A stretch of DNA of 14,778 nt, from NCBI GenBank assembly GCA_023404955.1, contig JAEXZY010000087.1:1-14778 (forward strand), written 5' to 3'. How positions within the stretch are numbered: position 1 is the stretch's first letter; every line of letters starts with the position of its first letter. The notes under the pieces are model-generated. The model worked only from the letters and a program-made list of their open reading frames with translations, made no database searches and was not told where the DNA came from. Both the position numbers and the translations under genes were made by a program. Source of the stretch: Actinomycetes bacterium. GTDB taxonomy: Bacteria > Actinomycetota > Actinomycetes > Mycobacteriales > Mycobacteriaceae. Shown here one piece after another: positions 7,285-12,884 of the stretch.

Positions 7285-8345
7285 TGCACGGGTCCAGCAC
7301 CAGCTCCAACCTCGAGTCGGGCGAGGTCGCACACCTCACCGATCGGCACCCCAGCGTCACGCCGGAAAGGTTGGTCGCCCAGCTGGTTCCGCCGCCGACC
7401 TTCGCCGACGTCAGCTTCGACTCGTATCGCCCCGATCCGGGGGAGCCCTCGCAGGCGGCTGCGGTGCAGGCGTGCCGCCGGTTCTGCGAGCAGGCGGTGG
7501 AGCGCCGGGCGGGCAAGAAGAAATTGTTCGGCAAGCGCGAGGTCCTGCCCGGCGTCGGCGTGTACCTCGACGGCGGCTTCGGTGTCGGCAAAACGCACCT
7601 CCTGGCCTCGTCCTACTACGCGGTCGATGGTCAGAAGGCGTTCGCGACGTTCGGTGAACTGACCCAGTTGGCTGGTGTCTTCGGCTTCGTCGAGTGCATC
7701 GACCTGCTCGCCGACTACACCCTGGTGTGCATCGACGAGTTCGAGCTCGACGACCCGGGTAACACCACACTGATCTCCCGGCTGCTCTCCGCACTCGTCG
7801 AGAGGGGAGTGTCGGTCGCCGCGACGTCGAACACGCTGCCCGAACAGCTCGGCGAGGGCCGGTTCGCGGCGCAGGACTTCCTGCGCGAGATCAACACGCT
7901 GGCAGCGATGTTCACCACGGTGCGGATCGAGGGCCCGGACTACCGGCATCGGGATCTGCCGCCCGCACCCGAGCCGCCCAGCGACGCAGAGGTCACCGAG
8001 CGCGCCGCAGAGGTGAACGGCGCGACACTCGACGATTTCGACGCGCTGTGCGCGCACCTGGCGACCATGCATCCGTCGCGCTATCTGACGTTGATCGAGG
8101 GTGTCACCGAGGTGTTCCTGACCGGCGTGCATCCGCTCGACGACCAGAACGTGGCGCTGCGGTTGGTGTCACTGACCGACCGCCTCTACGACGCCGGGGT
8201 CCCGGTGGTCGCCTCCGGCGCCAAGCTCGACACCGTGTTCAGCGAGGAGATGCTGGCCGGCGGTTTCCGTAAGAAGTACCTGCGAGCGACGTCACGACTG
8301 CTGGCGCTGACCGCAGCGGGTCAGACGGGGCGCACCATCACGTAG
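7284..8345 (+). CDS. zapE: ZapE/AFG1-family ATPase (Rv2670c-like)
   Basis: A 353-residue AAA+-type ATPase of the AFG1/ZapE family. E. coli ZapE is a division-linked ATPase acting with the Z-ring, and mitochondrial AFG1 works with quality-control proteases; the mycobacterial role is not settled. The sequence has Walker A at 97-104 (GGFGVGKT, Lys103), Walker B at 147-152 (LVCIDE) followed by FELDDPGNT, and a sensor-1-like ATSNT at 180-184. The N-terminal SVTPERLVAQLVPPPTFADV and the block preceding Walker A match Rv2670c as remembered. The ATG at 7284 gives the family N-terminus and has a leaderless -10. The 3' end overlaps the convergent GNAT gene by 25 nt. The symbol is by family only. Confidence 0.9.
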   Translation: MHGSSTSSNLESGEVAHLTDRHPSVTPERLVAQLVPPPTFADVSFDSYRPDPGEPSQAAAVQACRRFCEQAVERRAGKKKLFGKREVLPGVGVYLDGGFGVGKTHLLASSYYAVDGQKAFATFGELTQLAGVFGFVECIDLLADYTLVCIDEFELDDPGNTTLISRLLSALVERGVSVAATSNTLPEQLGEGRFAAQDFLREINTLAAMFTTVRIEGPDYRHRDLPPAPEPPSDAEVTERAAEVNGATLDDFDALCAHLATMHPSRYLTLIEGVTEVFLTGVHPLDDQNVALRLVSLTDRLYDAGVPVVASGAKLDTVFSEEMLAGGFRKKYLRATSRLLALTAAGQTGRTIT

Positions 8346-8863
8346 TCCTCTTCCAGGTGGGCGCCGACGCGGAACGTCTTGGTGCCGGTGACCTCGAAGC
8401 CGTGCTTGCGGTAAAACCGTTGTGCGCGAGCGTTCTTCTGGTTCACGCCAAGCCACATCGAGGCCGCGGCCGCGGTGTGCGCGTGCTGCAGAGCAGCCGA
8501 CATCAGGGCCGCTGAGACGCCGGCGCCGTGGCCGTCGGGCAGCACGTACATCTTCGACAGTTCAACCGTCGGGCGGACGGTGACCGCGGCGGCGACGTGG
8601 GGATCGGCGGGCACGCCGCCGATCAGCATCGCGTAGCCGATGATGCGGTCGTCGTCGCTGGCGGTGATTACGGTTCGATTCGGGTCGCCGAGGTAGTCGG
8701 CGAACCGGCCGGCGGTGAGGTTTCCGGCGATGAAGGCGGCGATGTCGTCTGCGGTGCACGACGGGGGACACGCGAGCGGGAACGTACGCGCTGCGACGTC
8801 GGCGAGTTCGTCGAGTCGGGTGGCGTCGGCGGGACTGATTCGCAGGCTCAGGTGACGTTCCAC
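8321..8863 (-). CDS. GNAT-family N-acetyltransferase (Rv2669-like)
   Basis: A roughly 180-residue GNAT acetyltransferase that would transfer an acetyl group from acetyl-CoA to an unknown amine. The acetyl-CoA loop is visible as MYVLPDGHGAGVSAALM (residues 105-121), followed by the motif-B region WLGVNQKNARAQRFYRKHGF (137-156). The first part, ARTFPLACPPSCTADDIAAFI, is a stretch shared with Rv2669. The most likely start is GTG 8863, which overlaps the end of the upstream exported-protein gene by 16 nt and suggests translational coupling; the frame is open farther upstream but that part lies inside the neighbouring gene and reads as arginine/proline-rich shadow sequence. The gene converges on zapE with a 25-nt overlap. 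Confidence 0.85.
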   Translation of the reverse strand: MERHLSLRISPADATRLDELADVAARTFPLACPPSCTADDIAAFIAGNLTAGRFADYLGDPNRTVITASDDDRIIGYAMLIGGVPADPHVAAAVTVRPTVELSKMYVLPDGHGAGVSAALMSAALQHAHTAAAASMWLGVNQKNARAQRFYRKHGFEVTGTKTFRVGAHLEEDYVMVRPV

Positions 8864-9345
8864 TGGGCGAGGCGTTCGCCGGTGATCCGGTCGAGCAATA
8901 CGACGTTGGACACCAGGTCGCGGTAGCAGTCCCACCAGACCCCGCCGGTGAACGTGCGACCGACCTGGGCGTTCTGCATGCCGTACTGCAGCGCGTCGGG
9001 GGCGTCGCTGTTGCGGGGTTCGTACGCGTCAGCGGTGGGTGTGACGCCGCGGAACGCGTAGGTGATACCCATCGCGTACGGGGTGGGCAGCTTCACCGGC
9101 GTGATCGTGACGTCGGCCCGGTACACCTGATAGCGCGGGGCGCGGGGCGGATAGCCGAAGCCGGGCGGCACGGGCGAGGGGTTGATGCCGATGACCGCGA
9201 CGTCGGCGACGAGGCCCTTGAACTCGACCCGCAGCGTGTCGCCCAGCCGACCGATCGGGATGACCGCGGCGCCGGCGGACGGTGCGAGGACGCCCCCCAG
9301 CACGGCGATGGTCGCGGCGAGCACGATGACGAGCAAGCGTCGCAT
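8848..9345 (-). CDS. Exported protein, Rv2668-like
   Basis: A 165-residue exported protein. Residues 1-26 form a standard signal peptide (two arginines, a hydrophobic core LLVIVLAATIAVLGGVLA, cleavage probably after SAGA). The mature part starts AVIPIGRLGDTLRVEF and ends in GVWWDCYRDL...LAQWNVT, with a single cysteine in the mature chain. Position and general character match Rv2668, annotated only as an exported alanine/valine-rich protein. The alternation of beta-like segments and the opening P-I-G-x-L-G recall the MPT63-type immunoglobulin-like secreted fold, but that is a resemblance, not an assignment. A good Shine-Dalgarno (GAGGGG) lies about 6 nt before ATG 9345, in contrast to the leaderless genes nearby. 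The GNAT gene begins within its last codons. Confidence 0.85.
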   Translation of the reverse strand: MRRLLVIVLAATIAVLGGVLAPSAGAAVIPIGRLGDTLRVEFKGLVADVAVIGINPSPVPPGFGYPPRAPRYQVYRADVTITPVKLPTPYAMGITYAFRGVTPTADAYEPRNSDAPDALQYGMQNAQVGRTFTGGVWWDCYRDLVSNVVLLDRITGERLAQWNVT

Positions 9346-9404
9346 GTCGGTCCCCTCGTAGACGTCCTGGCATGATCGCATACCGGCCGACGCCCTCGGC
9401 GGTG

Positions 9405-9839
9405 TTATGGCGTGGTGGTCACCCAGGGCCCCACGCCGCCGACTTTGTCGACGCGAATTCTGGTCAGGTAGCCGGGCGGCGCATCGGGTGGCGGAAAGCC
9501 CGCGTCGGGGGCGGCCAGTGTCTCGGCGAGGTCGGCCAGTAGTTCCGGGGCGCCCCCCTCCACGATGCGGGCGGTCCCGGTGATCGCCAGGTAGGGCCGC
9601 ATCACGCCGGTGAGGTCGCCCGGCGCGACGATCGTGACCGCGACCCGCGGGTCGCGACGGACGTTGCGGACTTTCTTGTGCTCCGACAGGTGGGCGGTGA
9701 CCAGTTCGTCGCCGTCGGGTGTGGATTGCAGGGCGACCCACACCACGGTCACCTGCGGACTGCCGTCCGGGTTGAGGGTGACAAGGGTGGCGTCGGCGCC
9801 ACGGCCGATGAGCTCACGCGCGGCCGAATTGAGTTCCAT
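9405..9839 (-). CDS. PPOX-class F420/FMN-dependent split-barrel protein
   Basis: A 144-residue protein of the pyridoxamine-5'-phosphate-oxidase-like split beta-barrel family, of the Rv1155/TIGR03618 type whose members bind F420 or FMN. The signs are the opening strand pair DATLVTLNPDGSPQVTVVWV (17-36) and the cofactor-phosphate region HLSEHKKVRNVRRDPRVAVT (50-69). Full length for the family. The substrate is unknown. The ATG at 9839 is chosen because it opens the conserved N-terminal helix; a short inverted repeat lies immediately upstream. It lies 36 nt downstream of clpC2 on the same strand and may share its transcript. I do not recall it at this place in M. tuberculosis, so it is probably lineage-variable. 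Confidence 0.85.
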   Translation of the reverse strand: MELNSAARELIGRGADATLVTLNPDGSPQVTVVWVALQSTPDGDELVTAHLSEHKKVRNVRRDPRVAVTIVAPGDLTGVMRPYLAITGTARIVEGGAPELLADLAETLAAPDAGFPPPDAPPGYLTRIRVDKVGGVGPWVTTTP

Positions 9840-9854
9840 GCGGTGTGATACCGC
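9840..9854. repeat. Short inverted repeat abutting the PPOX start
   Basis: GCGGT-N5-ACCGC directly precedes the PPOX ATG (arms 9840-9844 and 9850-9854). It includes, on the minus strand, TATCAC ending 5 nt before the ATG, a poor -10 candidate. It could be an operator or a small hairpin; five-base arms in GC-rich DNA are weak evidence. Confidence 0.3.
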
Positions 9855-9875
9855 GCGGGGGGTCGATTCATTCCC

Positions 9876-10595
9876 TCACCGCTGCGTGAACGTGTCGAGT
9901 GCGGTACGCAGGTCGCGTTCGAACCGCTCGATGTCGACGCCGAGCCGGTGCAACACGCCGTCGTCGGGCTCTTCGTCGTAGAGCGCGAGGAGTAGATGTT
10001 CGGTGCCGACGTAGTTGTGGCCCAGTCGCAGCGCCTGCCGGAACGTCAGCTCGAGCGCCTTCTTGGCGCGGGTGTCGAAGGGGATCAGCGCGGGAACCGC
10101 GTCACCGGCTGGAGGCAGGCTTATGGCGGTGGCGACGGTCTCAGCGTCGACGCCCTGGTCTGCGAGCAGCCGGGCCGCAAGTCCAGTCGGGTCGGCGACG
10201 AGACCGAGCACGAGGTGCGCGGGGCTGATCTCAGAATTGCCCGCTGCGTGGGCGCGGTTCTGAGCTTCGATGATCACGGCGCGGGCGCGGGGGGTGAAGC
10301 GCTGGAAGTCGGCGTTGGGGTCCATCGCGGCGGCGTCGGTCGGGGTCTTGGGGACGAAGCGCTTCTGGGCGGCCTGCTTCGTCACGCCCATGCACTTGCC
10401 GATGTCGGTCCAGCTGGCGCCCGAGCGGCGTGCCTGGTCGACGAAGTGGCCGATCAGGTGGTCGGCCACCTCGTCGAGTGCCTCGGCGGCCAGCACCGCG
10501 TCGGTCAGCTGGTCGAGCGGTTCGTCGTGGACACGGGTGATCGCGTCGATGAGGTCGTCGAGGCGGACGGGGTGGCTGATCTTCATGTCGGGCAT
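9876..10595 (-). CDS. clpC2: ClpC2: helix-turn-helix plus Clp-N domain protein (Rv2667-like)
   Basis: A 239-residue protein with an N-terminal DNA-binding part and a C-terminal Clp N-domain but no ATPase modules. Residues 60-82 (SWTDIGKCMGVTKQAAQKRF) form a clear helix-turn-helix. The two Clp-N repeats are at about 100-136 (FTPRARAVIIEAQNRA...PAHLVLGLV) and 173-208 (FDTRAKKALELTFRQA...TEHLLLALY). The Clp-N domain of ClpC1 is the target of cyclomarin-type antibiotics, and I recall reports that ClpC2 binds the same compounds, acts as a decoy and represses its own gene. The sequence supports autoregulation: two palindromes cover a leaderless promoter just upstream (separate entries). The ATG at 10595 sits 6 nt after the -10. 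It follows the SRPBCC gene, whose last codons lie inside the distal palindrome. Confidence 0.92.
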   Translation of the reverse strand: MPDMKISHPVRLDDLIDAITRVHDEPLDQLTDAVLAAEALDEVADHLIGHFVDQARRSGASWTDIGKCMGVTKQAAQKRFVPKTPTDAAAMDPNADFQRFTPRARAVIIEAQNRAHAAGNSEISPAHLVLGLVADPTGLAARLLADQGVDAETVATAISLPPAGDAVPALIPFDTRAKKALELTFRQALRLGHNYVGTEHLLLALYDEEPDDGVLHRLGVDIERFERDLRTALDTFTQR

Positions 10596-10630
10596 GCGTC
10601 AACCGTAGGTTGACGACGCAGTGGCGTCAA
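10595..10630 (-). promoter_or_regulatory. Leaderless promoter of clpC2
   Basis: On the minus strand a -35 TTGACG (10630-10625), a 17-nt spacer and a -10 TACGGT (10607-10602) precede the clpC2 ATG (10595) by 6 nt. This is the best-formed promoter in the mycobacterial part of the window, with both hexamers at standard spacing. Both hexamers are embedded in the paired operators. Confidence 0.75.
10597..10615. promoter_or_regulatory. Proximal clpC2 operator palindrome
   Basis: CGTCAACC-GTA-GGTTGACG is a perfect inverted repeat with 8-bp arms (10597-10604 and 10608-10615). It covers the -10 hexamer and ends 2 nt from the clpC2 start codon, so a bound protein would block transcription. The presumed ligand is the HTH domain of ClpC2 itself. 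Confidence 0.75.
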
Positions 10631-10642
10631 CCTTGGGTTGAC
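10626..10642. promoter_or_regulatory. Distal clpC2 operator palindrome
   Basis: GTCAACC-TTG-GGTTGAC has perfect 7-bp arms (10626-10632 and 10636-10642) identical to the proximal operator. The centres are 28 bp apart (10606 and 10634). It covers the -35 and also encodes the last residues and the TGA stop (10629-10627) of the upstream SRPBCC gene. Confidence 0.75.
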
Positions 10643-11112
10643 CCCGGGTATCCGCGTCGAACCGTGCGGTCGAGGATGCCGAGTGTGGCCCGCAGCGCCA
10701 GTTCCGACACCACCGGGAAGATCTTCGCCTCTCGCCACTGCTCATCGATCGTCGACCAGTCGTAGAACGACGTGGCAAGCGTGTCCTGGCCGCTCGGTGC
10801 CAGCCGGTAGCCGTAGACGTGGCCGATCTGGGGGCGGATCCGACCGAGGATGGTCCACGCGATCAGCCGGTCCTTGTCGAACTCCGTGATCTCCACGGTG
10901 ACGTCGTAGCGGCCCATGGGGAAATCGTTGAGCGCCTCTCTGTCCATGTGCACCACGAAGCTGTCGCCGACCGCGCCGACCGGTTCGCCGTCGGCGTCCT
11001 GCAACATTCCGGTGGCGTCGATCGCGACGTGGCCCTGTGGGTCGCACAGGACCGCGAAGACCGCTTCGGGAGCTGCGGCGATGGTGCGGGACACTTCGAT
11101 GCGCTCGGTCAT
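10627..11112 (-). CDS. SRPBCC (START-like) family protein
   Basis: A 161-residue protein of the SRPBCC/polyketide-cyclase-like superfamily, which binds hydrophobic ligands in a helix-grip cavity. The N-terminal pattern IEVSRTIAAAPEAVFAVLCD (first strand, then helix) is typical, and the strands RYDVTVEITEFDKDRLIAWT and the long C-terminal helix region (ELALRATLGILDRTVRRGY) fit. No catalytic residues can be assigned and the ligand is unknown. The start is ATG 11112 (MTERIEV), because the 11 residues before it in the open frame look non-coding. The gene diverges from the AraC-type gene with 78 nt between starts. Its stop lies in the clpC2 control region. Confidence 0.8.
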   Translation of the reverse strand: MTERIEVSRTIAAAPEAVFAVLCDPQGHVAIDATGMLQDADGEPVGAVGDSFVVHMDREALNDFPMGRYDVTVEITEFDKDRLIAWTILGRIRPQIGHVYGYRLAPSGQDTLATSFYDWSTIDEQWREAKIFPVVSELALRATLGILDRTVRRGYPGSTQG

Positions 11113-11190
11113 GGGTCGATCGTGGCACGTAGTGGTCTGAATCACTCAAACGTTTCGTTCTGGCGGAAGTCCGGGAAACCGATTGACACT

Positions 11191-11547
11191 ATGCGCCCTG
11201 ACGAGAAGACCAAGACACAACACCCGCGGATGTTGCGCCGTGCGTTGGACTTCATTCACGACAACGCGCAGTACGACATCACCATTCGCGACATCTCCGC
11301 GGCGGCCGATGTGACCCCGCGGGCGATCCAGTACGCATTTCGCGAGCACGTCGGCGTGACACCGCTCGAGTACCTGCGCCGGATTCGCTTGGAGCGGGCT
11401 CACCGCGAGTTGAAATCGGCGGACCCCGCACGTGACACGGTCACTTCGATCGCCGGCCGCTGCGGATTCACCCATCCGGGCCGTTTCAGCAGTGCCTACA
11501 AGGAGATCTTCGGCACGGAGCCGAGCCGCACGCTTCGTAGTTCGTGA
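11191..11547 (+). CDS. Short AraC-family DNA-binding protein
   Basis: A 118-residue protein that is essentially only an AraC/XylS double helix-turn-helix domain. The first HTH is around ITIRDISAAADVTPRAIQYA (30-49), the linker is EYLRRIRLERAHREL and the second HTH is VTSIAGRCGFTHPGRFSSAY. The usual AraC relatives with this domain carry about 200 more N-terminal residues for ligand sensing. The upstream frame is open but lies antisense to the SRPBCC gene and shows no recognisable sensor domain, so the sensor is missing: either a natural stand-alone activator or a truncated gene. The ATG at 11191 has no clear Shine-Dalgarno or leaderless -10; an in-frame GTG at 11122 is possible. The divergent SRPBCC gene is the obvious target candidate. 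Confidence 0.8.
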   Translation: MRPDEKTKTQHPRMLRRALDFIHDNAQYDITIRDISAAADVTPRAIQYAFREHVGVTPLEYLRRIRLERAHRELKSADPARDTVTSIAGRCGFTHPGRFSSAYKEIFGTEPSRTLRSS

Positions 11548-11565
11548 TCCAGCCGAGCTCGTGAG

Positions 11566-11991
11566 TCACGTGATCGGCGTAAAACCTTCGCGGTTGTAAA
11601 TGCCGGCCTGCCAGCCCTGGGCGCCCATGCACACCAGTGGGCGGCCGTCGGGCGCTTGTGCTGCAGACTGCGGGCTCGGGCAGGGCGCACCGATGTCCTG
11701 CACGCCCTTCAGGTCGTAGGTGGCCTGCCAGAAGCCGGTGTAGATGGGCGGCCACTGGTTGGGGATCCAGCGGCACTGCAGTGCCTCGCCGCCGGGGCCG
11801 CGCCCGAACGTGAAGCGTCCCATGTTGGTGCACGGCGCGGTCAGGTGCGCGTCGTAGACCATCCCGGGGACGTCGTTGGCGTAGTGGCCCGGCTCGTCGA
11901 AGTAGATGGGGCCGGGATCGGCCGCGGCCACGGGTGCCGCGCTCAGTGCGGCAAGGCCGATCAGCGTCGAAGCCGCCATCTCGCGAATCAT
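11566..11991 (-). CDS. Small exported four-cysteine protein, function unknown
   Basis: A 141-residue exported protein I do not recognise beyond being of a mycobacterial type. Residues 1-24 form a signal peptide (MIREMAASTLIGLAALSAAPVAAA, cleavage near ADPG). The mature part is rich in Gly, Pro and Trp and has four cysteines (in APCTN, LQCRW, APCPS and LVCMG), enough for two disulfides outside the cell. The C-terminus GAQGWQAGIYNREGFTPIT is unremarkable. ATG 11991 is preceded by a GAGGG about 8 nt upstream; a -10-like TAAGGT (12036-12031) lies farther upstream next to a palindrome. The gene converges on the AraC-type gene with an 18-nt gap. Confidence 0.75.
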   Translation of the reverse strand: MIREMAASTLIGLAALSAAPVAAADPGPIYFDEPGHYANDVPGMVYDAHLTAPCTNMGRFTFGRGPGGEALQCRWIPNQWPPIYTGFWQATYDLKGVQDIGAPCPSPQSAAQAPDGRPLVCMGAQGWQAGIYNREGFTPIT

Positions 11992-12030
11992 GTCCCACCC
12001 TCTGGTCGCCGGTTGGTTGCTGGAGCGCCA

Positions 12031-12050
12031 ACCTTAGCCGGTTGCGCAAC
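12031..12050 (-). promoter_or_regulatory. Candidate promoter -10 with adjacent GTTGCGCAAC palindrome
   Basis: On the minus strand TAAGGT (12036-12031) could be the -10 of the exported-protein gene at 11991, giving a leader of about 33 nt that includes its Shine-Dalgarno. GTTGCGCAAC (12041-12050), a perfect 10-bp palindrome, sits between the -10 and the expected -35, a common operator position. No -35 consensus and no candidate regulator were identified. Confidence 0.35.
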
Positions 12051-12084
12051 AGCGACGCGGGGTTTCGGACAGCCCCGACATGAT

Positions 12085-12123
12085 CTCGGCCCGCCACCTG
12101 AGGGGGGTTGGTGGCGGGCCGAG
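12085..12123. terminator. Perfect 14-bp stem-loop, probable bidirectional terminator
   Basis: A perfect inverted repeat: arms CTCGGCCCGCCACC (12085-12098) and GGTGGCGGGCCGAG (12110-12123) around an 11-nt G-rich loop. It lies downstream of the minus-strand three-helix-bundle gene and upstream of the exported-protein gene at 11991. Neither strand has a U-tract after the stem, so it is not a classical intrinsic terminator; tail-less hairpins have been proposed as terminators in mycobacteria. It could also be a protein-binding or mobile repeat. Confidence 0.5.
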
Positions 12124-12235
12124 CGTATCGGGGATGTCTTGTCGGAACGTGTTGAGAATGACGGTAGGAGCCGAACCTGAGAGCGACCTAATAGCCAGAT
12201 AGATCTCTGCTACAAAATCGGTAACGATCAGGGTG

Positions 12236-12436
12236 TCAGGAGCCGAGTCTGCTCAATTCCGCCTTGGCGTTGCGTTCGACGAACAACGGCACGAAGTCAC
12301 GGATCGGGCGACCCGTGAAGCGCGCGTACTCCTCGTGCACCACGGCGGCAACACGGTCGGGGGCCACGGATTCGTGGGCATCGGCCAGCCGCTGAGCGAG
12401 CTGGTCGATGATCTGCTGTTCACTCAACGCGATCAC
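12236..12436 (-). CDS. Three-helix-bundle dimerisation-domain protein
   Basis: A 66-residue, mostly helical protein: EQQIIDQLAQRLADAHESV, then PDRVAAVVHEEYARF, then IRDFVPLFVERNAKAELSRL. This matches a small actinobacterial family annotated as three-helix bundle dimerisation domain, also found fused to arsenate-reductase-like phosphatases; the stand-alone function is unknown and no ars gene is present here. The start is taken as GTG 12436, because conservation begins right after it and a leaderless-type arrangement precedes it: TTGACG (12472-12467), an 18-nt spacer, GAAGCT (12448-12443) and 6 nt to the GTG. The -10 is poor. The frame stays open to another GTG at 12520, which would add 28 unconvincing residues. 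Confidence 0.65.
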   Translation of the reverse strand: MIALSEQQIIDQLAQRLADAHESVAPDRVAAVVHEEYARFTGRPIRDFVPLFVERNAKAELSRLGS

Positions 12437-12540
12437 CGGATCAGCTTCGTCTGGTGGACAGCTCTTCGTCAATCGGCCTGTGCCATTCTCAGGTGACTGT
12501 GCTGGGACAACGGCGCGCACGTGTGGTGAACATCAAAGGG

Positions 12541-12840
12541 CTACTTCATCTTCAGCACCCAGGCGGGCGCCCAGTGCGTCACCGTCTGCTTGTCTCCGCC
12601 GAAGCTGACGGCGTAGGTGACCAGGCCCCACCAGCCGCCTTGTTCCCCGAGGCCCCAGCAGGAGAGCCGGCCCTCGACGATGGTGTCCATCTGGAGCCCG
12701 TGGGGGTGGTAGCGGCCGGCGCTGTGCGGTTCACGCGGGAACATCGCGACGAGATCGATCAGAACGGCGCACGGCGGGTGCACCCTGCGGAACACCGTCC
12801 GCAGGGGCTGCCCGCCGTGGCCGATCTGTTGCAGACCCAC
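12541..12840 (-). CDS. 99-aa protein of unknown function under a probable LexA box
   Basis: A 99-residue open frame with a GTG start. I do not recognise a family. The second half (residues 50-99) looks like real protein: MDTIVEGRLSCWGLGEQGGW and then WGLVTYAVSFGGDKQTVTHW ending in APAWVLKMK, a beta-rich, tryptophan-rich segment like a small SH3-type barrel. No signal peptide or membrane segment. The main support for expression is the promoter: TATGAT (12852-12847) ends 6 nt before the GTG, a near-ideal leaderless arrangement, and it lies inside a 16-bp site close to the mycobacterial SOS box. The gene therefore may be DNA-damage inducible. It lies downstream of the small exported gene on the same strand, 44 nt from its stop. 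The start could also be at a later GTG. Confidence 0.55.
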   Translation of the reverse strand: MGLQQIGHGGQPLRTVFRRVHPPCAVLIDLVAMFPREPHSAGRYHPHGLQMDTIVEGRLSCWGLGEQGGWWGLVTYAVSFGGDKQTVTHWAPAWVLKMK

Positions 12841-12843
12841 TGT

Positions 12844-12859
12844 TCGATCATATGTTCGA
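12844..12859. promoter_or_regulatory. Candidate LexA/SOS box overlapping a -10
   Basis: The 16-bp site TCGATC-ATAT-GTTCGA matches the mycobacterial LexA consensus TCGAAC-N4-GTTCGA at 11 of 12 defined bases (the fifth base is T, not A). It covers the minus-strand -10 hexamer TATGAT (12852-12847) of the 99-aa gene, the position of a repressor site. Consensus quoted from memory. Confidence 0.65.
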
Positions 12860-12884
12860 AGACTGGGTCAGCAGTAGGGGCCGG

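Larger units (their letters stand above)
11992..12235. other. Intergenic stretch with regulatory structure
   Basis: No gene was found here. It holds the candidate promoter/palindrome (12031-12050) and the 14-bp hairpin (12085-12123). The rest, 12124-12235, is less GC-rich and contains no open frame of interest or repeat that I could see. Confidence 0.6.

Noticed and set aside
7250..7591. N-terminal extension of ribD
   Set aside because: The frame is open but antisense to zapE, and the residues are low-complexity Arg/Ser/Pro; ATG 7249 gives the family length.
7260..8132. Minus-strand open frame of 290 codons opposite zapE
   Set aside because: Shadow of the zapE frame; no start signal and no recognisable domain, while zapE has intact Walker motifs.
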